The notes beneath the pieces are model-generated. The model was not told where the DNA came from. It was given only the letters and a program-made list of their open reading frames with translations, and made no database searches. The position numbers and the translations under genes are program-made. Below are positions 1 to 7,773 of a stretch of DNA of 20,742 nt, in pieces. The stretch spans positions 1 through 20,742 of the forward strand of contig JAEYVD010000193.1 in the NCBI GenBank assembly GCA_023432075.1, read 5' to 3'. The DNA comes from Pseudomonadota bacterium (lineage in GTDB: Bacteria; Pseudomonadota; Gammaproteobacteria; Burkholderiales; Burkholderiaceae_B). The stretch's first letter is position 1. Each line of letters starts with the position of its first letter.

Positions 1-361
1 CCGCGCGGGCATCGGGCGACAGGCGTTCCAGCATGAACAGAAACGCCACCGACACATCGTCCGCCTGCTCATGGATCTGCTCCGGCGTGGAGGGCGCCGC
101 CATCAGCATGGGTTCCGGCAGCCAGACCCCAACGTAGTGTTCGCGTTCAGCCTTCACAGCGCGCAAGCGATCGATCGACAGGCGCGTGGTCACCGTGACA
201 AGCCATGCTTCGGGATTCTGGATGACCGCGCGGTCAGCGTCGTGCCAGCGCAGCCACGCTTCCTGCACGACGTCTTCGGCCTCTGCCACGGCCCCCAGCA
301 TGCGATAGGCAATGCCATAAAGGCGGGAACGGTGCTGGTCGAAGAGGGCGGAGTCGGTCAT
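1..361 (-). CDS. ECF41/SigJ-type RNA polymerase sigma factor, N-terminal part (cut by window edge)
   Basis: Seen: reading leftward from an ATG at 359-361, an open frame of 120 codons runs off the left edge. Region 2 begins near residue 7 (FDQHRSRLYGIAYRMLG), followed by AEDVVQEAWLRW (28-39), AWLVTVTTRLSIDRLR (52-67) and YVGVWLPEP (76-84). The sigma-2 core plus the WLPEP linker motif is the hallmark of ECF41/SigJ proteins, which normally carry a SnoaL-like C-terminal domain that controls activity in place of a separate anti-sigma factor; that domain would lie outside the window. Known for the family: group IV sigma factors that often autoregulate and control a neighbouring oxidoreductase or carboxymuconolactone-decarboxylase-like gene. 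The targets cannot be seen here. No clear Shine-Dalgarno sequence precedes the ATG, but the alignment of the N-terminus supports this start. Confidence 0.88.
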   Translation of the reverse strand, partial: MTDSALFDQHRSRLYGIAYRMLGAVAEAEDVVQEAWLRWHDADRAVIQNPEAWLVTVTTRLSIDRLRAVKAEREHYVGVWLPEPMLMAAPSTPEQIHEQADDVSVAFLFMLERLSPDARA

Positions 362-534
362 GGAAAGGGCCAGCGCCGGGGCGAGGCGCAAGGAAGGCAA
401 ACATTTTGCCGTAGCGGCCAAGCTGCGACAAGCGCGCGCGACGTGCGCGCGGTTCTCATGTCCTGCCCGGTGCGCTGGCGCAAGCCTGATCGGCGGTTGC
501 GTGTCCGTGGCCGCCGTGCCTTGCTGCGCGCCGC
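362..534. other. Intergenic region between sigma factor and LacI-type regulator
   Basis: This 173-base gap lies between the end of the LacI-type gene and the start of the sigma gene, both on the minus strand, so it should hold the sigma promoter. The only structure I see is a GC-only hairpin with 7-bp arms at 433-439 and 445-451. It has no T-run, so it is a poor intrinsic terminator. I looked for an ECF41-type promoter (TGTCACA, 16 bases, CGTC) and found no convincing match. Confidence 0.4.
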
Positions 535-1575
535 CTACGCGCTCTCGCGCGTCACGATGCGAAAACCGATTTCCACCACCGACTGCGCGGGACGCTGGCC
601 GTTGGCGCGCAAGCCGATCATCTCGGCCGCCTGCGCGCCGATCGCCGCGCCGTCCACGTGCACGGACGTGATGGCCGGAGACATCGACGCGGCGATGTCC
701 ATGTCGCCAAAGCCCATCACCGCCAGTTGCCCAGGCACGTCCAGCCCTTGCGCCGCGGCCTCGGTCAGCACGCCGGCCGCCATCATGTCGGAACTGCAAA
801 ACACCGCGTCGATGCCTTGGCCCGAACGCTGCAGGGCGCGCAGGCCTTCGCGGCCTTGCGCGTGCGTTGTCGGCGCGGGCATGTAGTGCACCAATGGTTC
901 GGGCAGGCCCGATTCCAGCGCCGCGCGAACCAGGCTTTCGGCACGCAGCCGGGCGCGGTGATCGTCGCCGCTCAGCACCGCCTGCCGCGTCTTGCCCGCA
1001 TCGCGCAGGTAGTGGCTGACGGCCGTGCCGATGGCGTCGTGCGACAGGCTGAGCAGCATGTCGATGGGGGCGTCTGTGGCATCCCATGTTTCGACGATGG
1101 GGATACCCGATGCCTTGAGCAGCTGCCGCCCCTGCGGCGAGTGCATCACGCCCGTCAGCACGATGCCGTCCGGGCGCCGTCCGATGATGGCGCGCAGCAG
1201 CGCGTCCTCGCGGGGCGAGTCGTAGCCGCTCTGGCCCACCATGAGCTGAAAGCCCTTGGCTTCGAGCGACTGCGTCAGCGCGGTCAGCATCCCGCCAAAG
1301 AGCGAACCGGCGATCGAGGGCACCAGCACCATCACCAGGTTGCTGCGCGACAGGCGCAGGCTGCCGGCCATCAGGTTGGGCACATAGCCCAGCGCCTGGA
1401 TTGCGGCGTTGACCTTGTCCAGCGTGGCGGGCGAGACCTGCTGCGGCGTGTTGATGGCGCGCGAAACGGTAATCATCGACACCCCGGCCGCTTGCGCCAC
1501 CTCGCGCACGGTGACGTTGGCGCGCTCCGGGGAGCGGGAAGGGGAGTCGGCGGACGGCATGCGGGGCGGGTGCAT
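535..1575 (-). CDS. LacI/GntR-type transcriptional repressor, probable regulator of the glucarate module
   Basis: Role: a DNA-binding repressor with a sugar-acid-sensing periplasmic-binding-protein-like domain. Seen: an N-terminal LacI helix-turn-helix (VTVREVAQAAGVSMITVSRA), a hinge segment (VSPATLDKVNAAIQALGYVPN) and then an effector domain of about 270 residues (SLFGGMLTALTQSLEAKGFQ, PDGIVLTGV, DAVFCSSDMMAAGVL, AVMGFGD, ITSVHVD). Length is normal for the family. Start choice is uncertain. The frame can be extended to a TTG at 1605; ATG codons lie at 1575 and 1560, and none has a clear ribosome binding site. I use 1575 (346 aa). The gene is divergent from the Bug-type binding protein and glucarate dehydratase, and two LacI-style palindromes lie in between, so local control of those genes by an aldarate or its derivative is the natural inference. 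Confidence 0.9.
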   Translation of the reverse strand: MHPPRMPSADSPSRSPERANVTVREVAQAAGVSMITVSRAINTPQQVSPATLDKVNAAIQALGYVPNLMAGSLRLSRSNLVMVLVPSIAGSLFGGMLTALTQSLEAKGFQLMVGQSGYDSPREDALLRAIIGRRPDGIVLTGVMHSPQGRQLLKASGIPIVETWDATDAPIDMLLSLSHDAIGTAVSHYLRDAGKTRQAVLSGDDHRARLRAESLVRAALESGLPEPLVHYMPAPTTHAQGREGLRALQRSGQGIDAVFCSSDMMAAGVLTEAAAQGLDVPGQLAVMGFGDMDIAASMSPAITSVHVDGAAIGAQAAEMIGLRANGQRPAQSVVEIGFRIVTRESA

Positions 1576-1712
1576 CAAAGAGGGAGTCGAAAACGGCGGG
1601 TGCAATTGGCGTCAAGCCTAACCGCAGACGCGCGCCTTGCGGGCCGGATGGTGTCAGGGTTTGTCCGGATGGCGAACCGTCTGCGCGCCGAAATACTCTA
1701 AAAAAGCCGTCA

Positions 1713-1726
1713 TGTTAACGTTAACA
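1713..1726. promoter_or_regulatory. LacI-type operator, copy 1
   Basis: Seen: TGTTAACGTTAACA, a perfect 14-bp palindrome with the central CG typical of LacI-family operators. It sits 52 bp before the ATG of the Bug-type binding protein. Its centre is exactly 21 bp, two helical turns, from the centre of the second copy. The regulator is most likely the LacI-type protein encoded divergently. This is an inference from position and symmetry. Confidence 0.82.
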
Positions 1727-1733
1727 AAAGAAA

Positions 1734-1747
1734 TGTTAACGTTAACG
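1734..1747. promoter_or_regulatory. LacI-type operator, copy 2
   Basis: Seen: TGTTAACGTTAACG, which shares the 12-bp perfect palindrome core GTTAACGTTAAC (1735-1746) with copy 1. It lies 30 bp before the start codon, so a bound repressor would block the promoter or early transcript of the binding-protein gene. The two-turn spacing places both sites on the same face of the helix and suggests cooperative binding of two repressor dimers. Confidence 0.8.
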
Positions 1748-1777
1748 TAATTAAAAGAACCCAATCCGGAGACAGTA

Positions 1778-2749
1778 ATGAAGACCAATGCGCGCAAGTG
1801 GATGCTTGGATTGACCCTGATGGCCGCCGCGGGCGCGGCGCAGGCCTGGCCTGACAAGGCCGTCACCGTCGTCGTCCCATTCCCGCCCGGCGGCGCAACC
1901 GACTCGGTGGCGCGCGCGCTGTCCAACAAGCTGGGCGAACAGCTCAAGCAATCCTTCGTCGTGGAAAACAAGGCGGGCGCCACCGTCACCATCGGCGCGT
2001 CGCAGGTGGCCCGCGCCGCGCCGGACGGCTACACCCTGATGGTCACCTCGCTGGCCCCGCTGGTCGTGGCCCCGCACCTGATGAAGGGCATCACCTACGA
2101 TCCGGCCAAGGACTTCACGTACCTTACCGTGGCCGTGCAGACGCCGAATGTGCTGGTGGTCAGCCCCAAGCTCGCGCCGCAGATCAACAGCGTGCAGGAC
2201 GTGCTGAAGCTGCTGAAGGAAAAGCCGGGCGCGATCAGTTTCGCGACCTCGGGCGCGGGCTCATCCGATCACCTGACCGCCGAACTCTTCTGGCAGAAGA
2301 CCGGCACCAAGGGCCTGCATGTGCCTTACAAGGGCGGCGCGCCCGCCATTTCCGATCTGCTGGGCAACCAGGTGGACATGTCGTTCCAGAACGTGAACGC
2401 GGTGCTGCCGCATATCAAGTCCGGTAAGCTCAAGGCCATTGCCGTCACCGGTTCCAAGCGCTCGCCTGTGCTGCCGGACGTGCCCACGTTTGCCGAGGCG
2501 TCCGTGCCCGGCGTCGACGTCTACGCCTGGCAGGCCGTCGTGGCCCCGAAGAACCTGCCCGCCGACGTGCGCGACAAGCTGTCCGCCGCCCTGACCGCCG
2601 CGCTGAAGGATCCGGCGCTCAGCAAGCCCTTCACTGACATCGGCCTGGAGGTCGTCGCCAACTCGCCCGAAGCCTTCACCAAGTTCCAGCAGCAGGAAAG
2701 CGCCCGCTGGAAGCAGGTCATCGAGACCGGCGGCATCTCCGTGCAATGA
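1778..2749 (+). CDS. Bug-family (TctC-like) periplasmic substrate-binding protein
   Basis: Role: captures an organic acid in the periplasm for a tripartite tricarboxylate (TctABC-type) transporter; Bug proteins are greatly expanded in Bordetella and Achromobacter. Seen: a Sec signal peptide with cleavage predicted after AQA (residue 23), then [22 protein letters not shown], the family signature, and [40 protein letters not shown] and ITGSK/VPTFAEA-like segments in order. The length of 323 aa is typical. No TctA or TctB membrane gene is present nearby, as is common for Bug genes, so the permease must be encoded elsewhere. It is followed 46 bases later by glucarate dehydratase, so D-glucarate or galactarate is the likely ligand (inference). 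Twin LacI-type operators lie directly upstream. Confidence 0.93.
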   Translation: MKTNARKWMLGLTLMAAAGAAQAWPDKAVTVVVPFPPGGATDSVARALSNKLGEQLKQSFVVENKAGATVTIGASQVARAAPDGYTLMVTSLAPLVVAPHLMKGITYDPAKDFTYLTVAVQTPNVLVVSPKLAPQINSVQDVLKLLKEKPGAISFATSGAGSSDHLTAELFWQKTGTKGLHVPYKGGAPAISDLLGNQVDMSFQNVNAVLPHIKSGKLKAIAVTGSKRSPVLPDVPTFAEASVPGVDVYAWQAVVAPKNLPADVRDKLSAALTAALKDPALSKPFTDIGLEVVANSPEAFTKFQQQESARWKQVIETGGISVQ

Positions 2750-2757
2750 CGCAACGC

Positions 2758-2783
2758 GCCCGGCTAAGCCGGCCGGGCATTTT
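2758..2783 (+). terminator. Hairpin with short T-run between binding-protein and dehydratase genes
   Basis: Seen: arms GCCCGGC (2758-2764) and GCCGGGC (2772-2778) with a 7-base loop, followed by A and TTTT (2780-2783). It sits inside the intergenic gap of an apparent operon, so it probably acts as a partial terminator or an RNA-stabilising hairpin that keeps the binding protein more abundant than the enzyme. The T-run is short, so full termination is unlikely. Confidence 0.5.
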
Positions 2784-2795
2784 CAAGAAGCAATC

Positions 2796-4142
2796 ATGAC
2801 TCTTCACGCATCGCAAGCCTCCCAGACGCCCACGATCACCGGCATGCGCGTCGTGCCGGTCGCCGGCCAGGACTCCATGCTGCTCAACCTGAGCGGCGCT
2901 CATGCGCCTTACTTCACGCGCAACCTGGTCATCCTGACCGACAGCGCGGGCAACACCGGCGTGGGCGAAGTCCCCGGCGGCGAAAAGATCCGCGCCACGC
3001 TGGAGGACGCGCGCGCCCTCATCGCGGGCAGCTCCATCGGCAACTACCAGCACACGCTGAACCAGATGCGCCAGGCCTTCGCCGGCCTGGACAGCGCGGG
3101 CCGCGGCGCCCAGACCTTCGACCTGCGTGTGGCGATCCATGCCGTGACGGCGGTGGAGTCGGCGTTGCTGGACCTGCTGGGCCAGCACTTGGGCGTTCCC
3201 GTGGCCGCGCTGCTGGGCGAAGGCGTGCAGCGCACGTCGGTGCAGATGCTGGGTTACCTGTTCTACGTTGGCGACTCAACGCTCACGCCGCTGCCTTACC
3301 AGACGGCGCCCGACGCCGAGGGCTGGTTGCGCGTGCGGCACGAAAAGGCCATGACGCCCGAGGCCATCGTCCGCTTGGCCGAAGCCGCTCACGACCGCTA
3401 CGGGTTCCAGGACTTCAAGCTGAAGGGCGGTGTGCTGCGCGGCGAGGAAGAGGTCGAAGCCATCCGCGCCCTGCACGAACGCTTTCCCGAAGCGCGCGTC
3501 ACGCTCGACCCGAACGGCGGCTGGCTGCTCAAGGACGCCGTGCGCCTGTGCCGCGACCTGCACGGTGTGATGGCCTACGCCGAGGATCCGTGCGGTGCCG
3601 AAGGCGTGTTTTCCGGCCGCGAGGTCATGGCCGAATTCCGCCGCGCCACGGGCCTGCCGACCGCCACCAACATGGTCGCCACCGACTGGCGCGAAATGGC
3701 GCATGCGCTGTCGTTGCAGTCGGTCGACATTCCGCTGGCCGATCCGCACTTCTGGACGTTGCAAGGCTCGGTGCGCGTGGCCCAGACCTGCCAGGCGTTC
3801 GGCCTGACGTGGGGGTCGCACTCCAACAACCACTTTGACGTCTCGCTGGCGATGTTCACGCACGTGGGCGCCGCCGCGCCGGGCCGCGTCACGGCGATCG
3901 ACACGCACTGGATCTGGCAGGACGGCCAGCACTTGACCCGCAATCCGCAGCAGATCCGCAACGGCTACGTCGAGCTGCCGCAGACCGGCGGCCTGGGCAT
4001 CGAGCTGGACATGGACGCGATCGAACGCGCCCACCAGCTTTACCTGCAGCACGGCCTGGGCGCGCGCGACGACGCCACGGCGATGCAGTATCTGGTGCCG
4101 GGCTGGAAGTTCGACAACAAGCGGCCTTGCATGGTGCGCTGA
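2796..4142 (+). CDS. gudD: D-glucarate dehydratase (enolase superfamily)
   Basis: Reaction: D-glucarate (often also L-idarate) to 5-dehydro-4-deoxy-D-glucarate plus water in the cytoplasm, the first step of aldarate catabolism. Seen: 448 aa, the usual length, with the complete acid-sugar dehydratase active site. Lys208 and Lys210 are in FKLKGG, Asp238 and Asn240 in TLDPNGGW, Glu263 in AEDPCG, Asn292 in TATNM, Asp316 in LADPHFW, and His342 and Asn344 in GSHSNNHFD. All line up three residues after the E. coli GudD catalytic residues as I recall them. The N-terminus ([23 protein letters not shown]) is also typical. A weak AAGAAG stands in for a ribosome binding site. It is co-oriented with the upstream Bug-type protein and presumably under the same LacI-type control. 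No downstream aldolase or dehydratase for the product is in the window. Confidence 0.96.
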   Translation: MTLHASQASQTPTITGMRVVPVAGQDSMLLNLSGAHAPYFTRNLVILTDSAGNTGVGEVPGGEKIRATLEDARALIAGSSIGNYQHTLNQMRQAFAGLDSAGRGAQTFDLRVAIHAVTAVESALLDLLGQHLGVPVAALLGEGVQRTSVQMLGYLFYVGDSTLTPLPYQTAPDAEGWLRVRHEKAMTPEAIVRLAEAAHDRYGFQDFKLKGGVLRGEEEVEAIRALHERFPEARVTLDPNGGWLLKDAVRLCRDLHGVMAYAEDPCGAEGVFSGREVMAEFRRATGLPTATNMVATDWREMAHALSLQSVDIPLADPHFWTLQGSVRVAQTCQAFGLTWGSHSNNHFDVSLAMFTHVGAAAPGRVTAIDTHWIWQDGQHLTRNPQQIRNGYVELPQTGGLGIELDMDAIERAHQLYLQHGLGARDDATAMQYLVPGWKFDNKRPCMVR

Positions 4143-4184
4143 CCGACCCCGAGCCAGAGACGCGACAGGCGCGGAGCGAGGCGT

Positions 4185-4868
4185 CTACCTTGCTTCCGCA
4201 GCCTGCATCGTGTGGGACAGGCAATAGACTTCCGACCACGCCGGTGCATCGCCCGTCAACGCGTGCATCTGGCCGGAATTCAGAATGTCGCCATCGCAGG
4301 CCGCCACCGCGTTGATCGCATAACCATTGACGATGTAGATCCAGTCGGCCGCGCGGTCTTTCCCGCCGCGAATCTTTTGTTCTGTCGTGGCGTTCATCGC
4401 CGGGGTGTCCGTCACGATCAGATGTGCGCCGGTCAATCCGGGCTGCGCCGCCGCAGCCGCCGCATGCGTCTTCAGGTAAGTTCGCAACGCTTCCTCCGCG
4501 CCCGGCCGGGGGGACAGCCGGATGGTCAGCGCATATCTCGCCAGGCCGCCGCCGGCGCTCTCTATAACGCGGCATTGGCTGCGGATCATGTTGCGGTGCT
4601 GCGGCATGAGCTTCGTGGACCACGGCGTGGGCGCGTTGAGCCGCGCAAGGTAGCCGGGAGAAACCAGCGTCTCGTAGGCATCCAGTTCGTACATCACGAA
4701 GAAACCTTCGCCGCCACGGGCGCTTGTCCAGCGCGTGCCGCGCAGAAAACCGGGAACGCCCATTCGCTCCGGGAAGTGCTCATGGGTATGCCAGTCTTCG
4801 AACTCCGCGCGCCAGCCCGGCGCAATGTCCCACCACATTGCGATCGCGGCCTTTCCAAGCATGGCCAT
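4185..4868 (-). CDS. Uncharacterised protein with two ferredoxin-like (dimeric alpha/beta barrel) halves
   Basis: I do not recognise a characterised function. Seen: 227 aa, soluble, with no signal peptide. The N-terminal half has the pattern WHTHEHFPERMGVPGFLRGTRW (from residue 26), then FFVMYELD and a SPGYLARLNAPTPW segment. A second half begins near residue 111 (RYALTIRLSPRPG, LRTYLKTHAA, GLTGAHLIVTDTP, WIYIVNGY) with similar strand-helix rhythm. This resembles EthD/Dabb-type dimeric alpha/beta barrels, in which conserved His and Glu residues line a pocket; here His27, His29, Glu30 and His31 cluster. The ATG starts 2 bp after the dctP1 stop codon, so the two are probably translationally coupled. 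It may be an enzyme or binding protein acting on the same acid that DctP1 collects (inference). Confidence 0.8.
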   Translation of the reverse strand: MAMLGKAAIAMWWDIAPGWRAEFEDWHTHEHFPERMGVPGFLRGTRWTSARGGEGFFVMYELDAYETLVSPGYLARLNAPTPWSTKLMPQHRNMIRSQCRVIESAGGGLARYALTIRLSPRPGAEEALRTYLKTHAAAAAAQPGLTGAHLIVTDTPAMNATTEQKIRGGKDRAADWIYIVNGYAINAVAACDGDILNSGQMHALTGDAPAWSEVYCLSHTMQAAEAR

Positions 4869-4870
4869 GG

Positions 4871-5902
4871 TCAGTTCCTGGCCCGCAGCGCGGTGATTTC
4901 CGCGGTGACCTGCTGCATGACGTCGGGCCCAATTTCAGCCGCGAACTTGTCCACCACCGGTTGGACAGCGCCGCGAAGGCGCTCGACTGCTTCGGGCGTC
5001 AAGGTGTTGACTTGCATGAGCTTGCGCAGATCGTCAATGGCCACCGCCTCCTTGGCCTGAGAGATCCGGCGTTCTTCCGCCTTGGCTTCGGCGGCTGCTT
5101 CCAGAATGATCTTGCGCTCGGCTTCCGACATGCTGTCCCACGTCTTGCGGCTCATCAGAAACGGCATTCCCGTGTAGATGTGGCGCGTCAGCGACAGATA
5201 CTTCTGTACTTCCGCAAACTTGGCGGACAGGATCACGCCCACCGGGTTGTCCTGTCCGTCGATGGCCTTGGACTCCAGCGCGCCGTACACCTCGCCGAAC
5301 GTCATCGGCACGGGGTTGGCGCCCAATGTCTTGAACATGTCGATGTAGACGGGGGCGGCGATGACGCGCATTTTCAGGCCCTGCAGATCCTGCGCCTGCG
5401 CGATCGGGCGTTTGCTGTTCGTCATGTTCCGAAAGCCCAGGTCCCAGATGCCCAGGCCAATCAGGCCGTGATCGGACAGGCCATTCAACAGGCGCTGGGC
5501 AACGGGCCCGTCCGAGACCGCGTAGGCTTCGCGTGCGTCGTTGAACAGGAACGGGAGGTCAAAGACCATGAACCGCTTGTCGATGCCGGCCAAGAGGCCC
5601 GTCGCCATCGAGGTGAAATCCAGCGTGCCACCGCGAACCGCCGACAGGTTTTGGGGATCGCCGCCCAGCACCGCATTGGCGTAGATCGACACCTTCATCT
5701 TGCCGCCGCTTTTCTCAGCCACCAGATCGGCAAATTTCTGCGCGCCCTGGCCCAGGGGATGGTCCGCGGCCAGGCTGAATGCGAACTTCATCGTGCGCGT
5801 CTTGATGTCTTGCGCGGCTGCGGTTCCCGCCACGGCAAGGCAGGCCAGGACGGTCGCAGCCGCATTCACGGCGATGCGCAAGCACGTTTTCTTTGAATTC
5901 AT
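4871..5902 (-). CDS. TRAP transporter solute-binding protein (DctP family), orphan copy 1
   Basis: Role: periplasmic receptor delivering an organic acid to a TRAP DctQM permease. Seen: a signal peptide with cleavage after TAAA (residue 30), then a mature DctP fold with FAFSLAADHPLGQGAQKFADLV, LPFLFNDAREAY, LGFRNMTNSKRP, the substrate-arginine region GLKMRVIAAPVYIDMFKTLGANPVP, and VYGALESKAIDGQDNP. Start choice: the frame extends to a GTG at 5911, but the ATG at 5902 follows GAAGAAGG at 8 bases, so I use it (343 aa). It is paralogous to the binding protein at 7860-8867, with matching motifs throughout. It has no DctQ or DctM of its own. It is divergent from iclR1 and followed 2 bp later by an uncharacterised barrel protein. 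Confidence 0.93.
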   Translation of the reverse strand: MNSKKTCLRIAVNAAATVLACLAVAGTAAAQDIKTRTMKFAFSLAADHPLGQGAQKFADLVAEKSGGKMKVSIYANAVLGGDPQNLSAVRGGTLDFTSMATGLLAGIDKRFMVFDLPFLFNDAREAYAVSDGPVAQRLLNGLSDHGLIGLGIWDLGFRNMTNSKRPIAQAQDLQGLKMRVIAAPVYIDMFKTLGANPVPMTFGEVYGALESKAIDGQDNPVGVILSAKFAEVQKYLSLTRHIYTGMPFLMSRKTWDSMSEAERKIILEAAAEAKAEERRISQAKEAVAIDDLRKLMQVNTLTPEAVERLRGAVQPVVDKFAAEIGPDVMQQVTAEITALRARN

Positions 5903-5999
5903 CACAAGCACCTTCTTCGGTTGTTGTTGGCAAAGGTCCGGTTGATGCGGCTACGGCAGCGGGCCATCGTGTGAATACCCGGCTGCGAGCATAGGGCAT

Positions 6000-6022
6000 A
6001 ATTTTGAATTCCGTTCAAAATT
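6000..6022. promoter_or_regulatory. Inverted repeat in the dctP1/iclR1 divergent promoter region (probable IclR1 operator)
   Basis: Seen: 9-bp arms AATTTTGAA (6000-6008) and TTCAAAATT (6014-6022) with the 5-base spacer TTCCG. It lies in the 172-bp gap between divergent dctP1 and iclR1, in a markedly AT-rich island within GC-rich DNA. IclR-family proteins usually sit between themselves and their target and bind such repeats. A 5-base spacer is also found in the operator of the second IclR divergon. On the minus strand TTGAAC (6018-6013) could serve as a -35 element for dctP1, but no good -10 was found. Confidence 0.75.
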
Positions 6023-6025
6023 TGA

Positions 6026-6043
6026 TTGAATTCAAAAATTGAA
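6026..6043. promoter_or_regulatory. Second palindrome cluster upstream of iclR1
   Basis: Seen: TTGAATTCAA (6026-6035), a perfect 10-bp palindrome, overlapping a second inverted repeat TTCAA-AAA-TTGAA (6031-6043). The half-site TTGAA is the same as in the larger repeat just to the left, so this is probably an additional binding site for the same regulator. It lies 32 to 49 bases before the preferred iclR1 start, which would permit autoregulation. Confidence 0.6.
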
Positions 6044-6074
6044 CGATTCCATGGGCGGTCACCCGGAGAGCGCA

Positions 6075-6908
6075 ATGAGCGGGGCAATCGAAAAGACACT
6101 GGCATTGCTTGAATACTTGGCTGCGCACCCGGACGGCGCCAACCTCGCCGACATTGCGGACGACCTGCACCAGCTACGCAGCGGATGTCACCGGACCCTG
6201 CACGAACTGATGAAATTCGGCTACGTCCGGCAGACATCGGTGCGGGGCGAATACGCGTTGACGACCAAGCTGGCGTCGATGGGTTTGAGCTTTCTGAGCC
6301 GGTCCGGCGTGATCGACATCGCCCAGCCGGTCATCGACCGTTTTGCATCGGCCACGGGTGAACTTGTGCGCCTGGCCATCGTGGACGGCAAGCGCCTGAC
6401 ACTGGTGGCAAAGGCGCAAGGCGCGAAATCAGGGCTGCTCTACGATCCGGACATGGGCATCGACCTGCGCCTGTCGTGCAGTGCGGCCGGCCACGCGTGG
6501 CTGATGACGCTGCCCGAAGACCAAGCCATCGCTTACGTCACCGAACAGGGGCTGGGAAAGCCGCGGGACTTCGGGCCGAATGCGCCGACGTCGATACGCG
6601 CGTTGCTCGTCAGCCTGGACGCGCATCGGCGGCGCGGCTACAGCATTTTGCAGGACGTCTACGCGGCCGGCATGAGCGCGATGGCGGCGCCCATCCGGCG
6701 TCCCGGACATCAAAGCACCGGCATCCTGGTGGTGGCAGGGCCGTCGCAACGCTTGACCGTTAAAGCCATGGAGAAATTCGGGCCGGCGCTGCTGCGCGCG
6801 GCAAGCGAGCTGGCGCAGGCCGGGGATGCCTCGCCGTTGCTGCGATCGGCTCGCGTTGGCACCTGGGGAAATGGCCCCGCGGGGGGTGAAGACCTGCCTG
6901 CGGATTAG
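6075..6908 (+). CDS. IclR-family transcriptional regulator 1
   Basis: Role: effector-responsive DNA-binding regulator, most likely of the divergent dctP1 unit. Seen: N-terminal winged helix-turn-helix (AIEKTLALLEYLAAHPDGANLADIADDL then CHRTLHELMKFGYVRQ) and a C-terminal IclR effector domain (GLSFLSRSGVIDIAQPVIDRFASATGELVRLAIVD, LSCSAAGHAWLMTLP, RGYSILQDVYAAGMSAMAAPI, GILVVAGPSQRLT). Start choice: an upstream TTG at 6039 falls inside the operator palindromes, while the ATG at 6075 has GGAG at 6065-6068 and gives 277 aa. That start matches the N-terminus of its paralogue (iclR2). Its recognition-helix region (LRSGCHRTL) differs clearly from that of the paralogue (IPQSAAHRLL). It ends with a 4-bp tail-to-tail overlap with iclR2. 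Confidence 0.93.
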   Translation: MSGAIEKTLALLEYLAAHPDGANLADIADDLHQLRSGCHRTLHELMKFGYVRQTSVRGEYALTTKLASMGLSFLSRSGVIDIAQPVIDRFASATGELVRLAIVDGKRLTLVAKAQGAKSGLLYDPDMGIDLRLSCSAAGHAWLMTLPEDQAIAYVTEQGLGKPRDFGPNAPTSIRALLVSLDAHRRRGYSILQDVYAAGMSAMAAPIRRPGHQSTGILVVAGPSQRLTVKAMEKFGPALLRAASELAQAGDASPLLRSARVGTWGNGPAGGEDLPAD

Positions 6909-7732
6909 CCCGCAGGCGCGTCTTCTCCCGAATTGCGGCCCTGCATCGGAAAGCGCGTCCTGAACATCGGCGACGCCAAGCTGGCCAGCGCCAGCTCCTG
7001 CGCGGCCGCCAGCAGGTCGGGACCCAGCGCTTCCATCCGCGCTTCGGTCAGGCGCATCGCCGGGCCGGCGATGCTTAAGACGCCGATGGCCGCTTCGCCC
7101 TTGCGCTGCACGGGCGCCGCCATGGCAGTCATGCCAGGCGCGAAGACTTCGTTGATCATCGCGTAGCCTCGCTTGCGCCCGGCCTGAAGCATCTTCGTCA
7201 GCGCGGCGATGGTGGTGGGGGCGTTGGGACCGTATTCCTCCGGCGAGCCGAAACCTTGCCGCGAGACCAGGTCCAGCGCGCGTTCGTCGGACATGGTCAA
7301 CATCCAAGCGTGACCGGATGCGCTGCACGACAGCCTGGCCTCGGATCCCATCTCGGGGTCATAGCGCAGACCATGCCGGGCGCCCTGCGCCTTCGCGACC
7401 CAGGTCAGCCGTTCTTCGTTATCCACGATGGCCAGGCGCACCAGCTCCCCGGAGATGTCCGCCAAGCGGTCCACCAGCGGCTGGGCAATGTCGACGATGC
7501 CTGTCGCCGCAAGATAGCTCAACCCGATCGACGCGACCCGGGCCGTCAGCGCGTAGTCGCCGTGATCCCGGATCTGGCGCACATAGCCGCAGCGGCAAAG
7601 GTCTGTCAGCAGACGGTGCGCGGCGCTTTGAGGAATTTCCAGTTGCTGCGCGAGGGAAGCGAGGGGCACGCCTTCGGGCCTGGAGGACAGGTACTCCATG
7701 ACGGCGAGCGCGCGTTCGAGAACTCCGGCCAT
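6905..7732 (-). CDS. IclR-family transcriptional regulator 2
   Basis: Role: probable local regulator of the divergent TRAP/protocatechuate operon. Seen: 275 aa with winged helix-turn-helix (VLERALAVMEYLSSRPEGVPLASLAQQLEIPQSAAHRLLTDLCRCGYVRQ) and an IclR effector domain (GIVDIAQPLVDRLADISGELVRLAIVDN, RLSCSASGHAWMLTMS, RGYAMINEVFAPGMTAMAAPV, IGVLSIAGPAMRLT). It is obviously paralogous to iclR1 across the full length, including the PNAPT and GED-PA segments. The ATG at 7732 has only a weak GAGAT upstream. Inverted repeats with GGAA/TTCC half-sites lie between this gene and dctP2. IclR proteins of aromatic and hydroaromatic pathways (PcaR, PobR, PcaU types) are often activators that respond to pathway compounds; that is family knowledge, not visible here. 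Confidence 0.94.
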   Translation of the reverse strand: MAGVLERALAVMEYLSSRPEGVPLASLAQQLEIPQSAAHRLLTDLCRCGYVRQIRDHGDYALTARVASIGLSYLAATGIVDIAQPLVDRLADISGELVRLAIVDNEERLTWVAKAQGARHGLRYDPEMGSEARLSCSASGHAWMLTMSDERALDLVSRQGFGSPEEYGPNAPTTIAALTKMLQAGRKRGYAMINEVFAPGMTAMAAPVQRKGEAAIGVLSIAGPAMRLTEARMEALGPDLLAAAQELALASLASPMFRTRFPMQGRNSGEDAPAG

Positions 7733-7773
7733 GTCATCTCAACAAGTAGTGGGGTGATGGATGATAACCCTAG

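Noticed and set aside
658..1701. Plus-strand open frame of 347 codons over the LacI-type gene
   Set aside because: Its His/Arg/Gln-rich composition marks it as a shadow of the repressor gene.
4158..4186. Inverted repeat AGACGC/GCGTCT between convergent gudD and the barrel-protein gene as a terminator
   Set aside because: The loop is 17 bases, the stem only 6 bp and there is no T-run, so it is no better than chance in this GC-rich DNA.
4724..5896. Plus-strand open frame of 390 codons opposite dctP1
   Set aside because: It lies wholly over dctP1 and the start of the barrel protein and has no coherent domain.
6039..6074. TTG at 6039 as the start of iclR1
   Set aside because: It lies inside the operator palindromes and lacks a ribosome binding site; the ATG at 6075 has GGAG and aligns with the paralogue's N-terminus.
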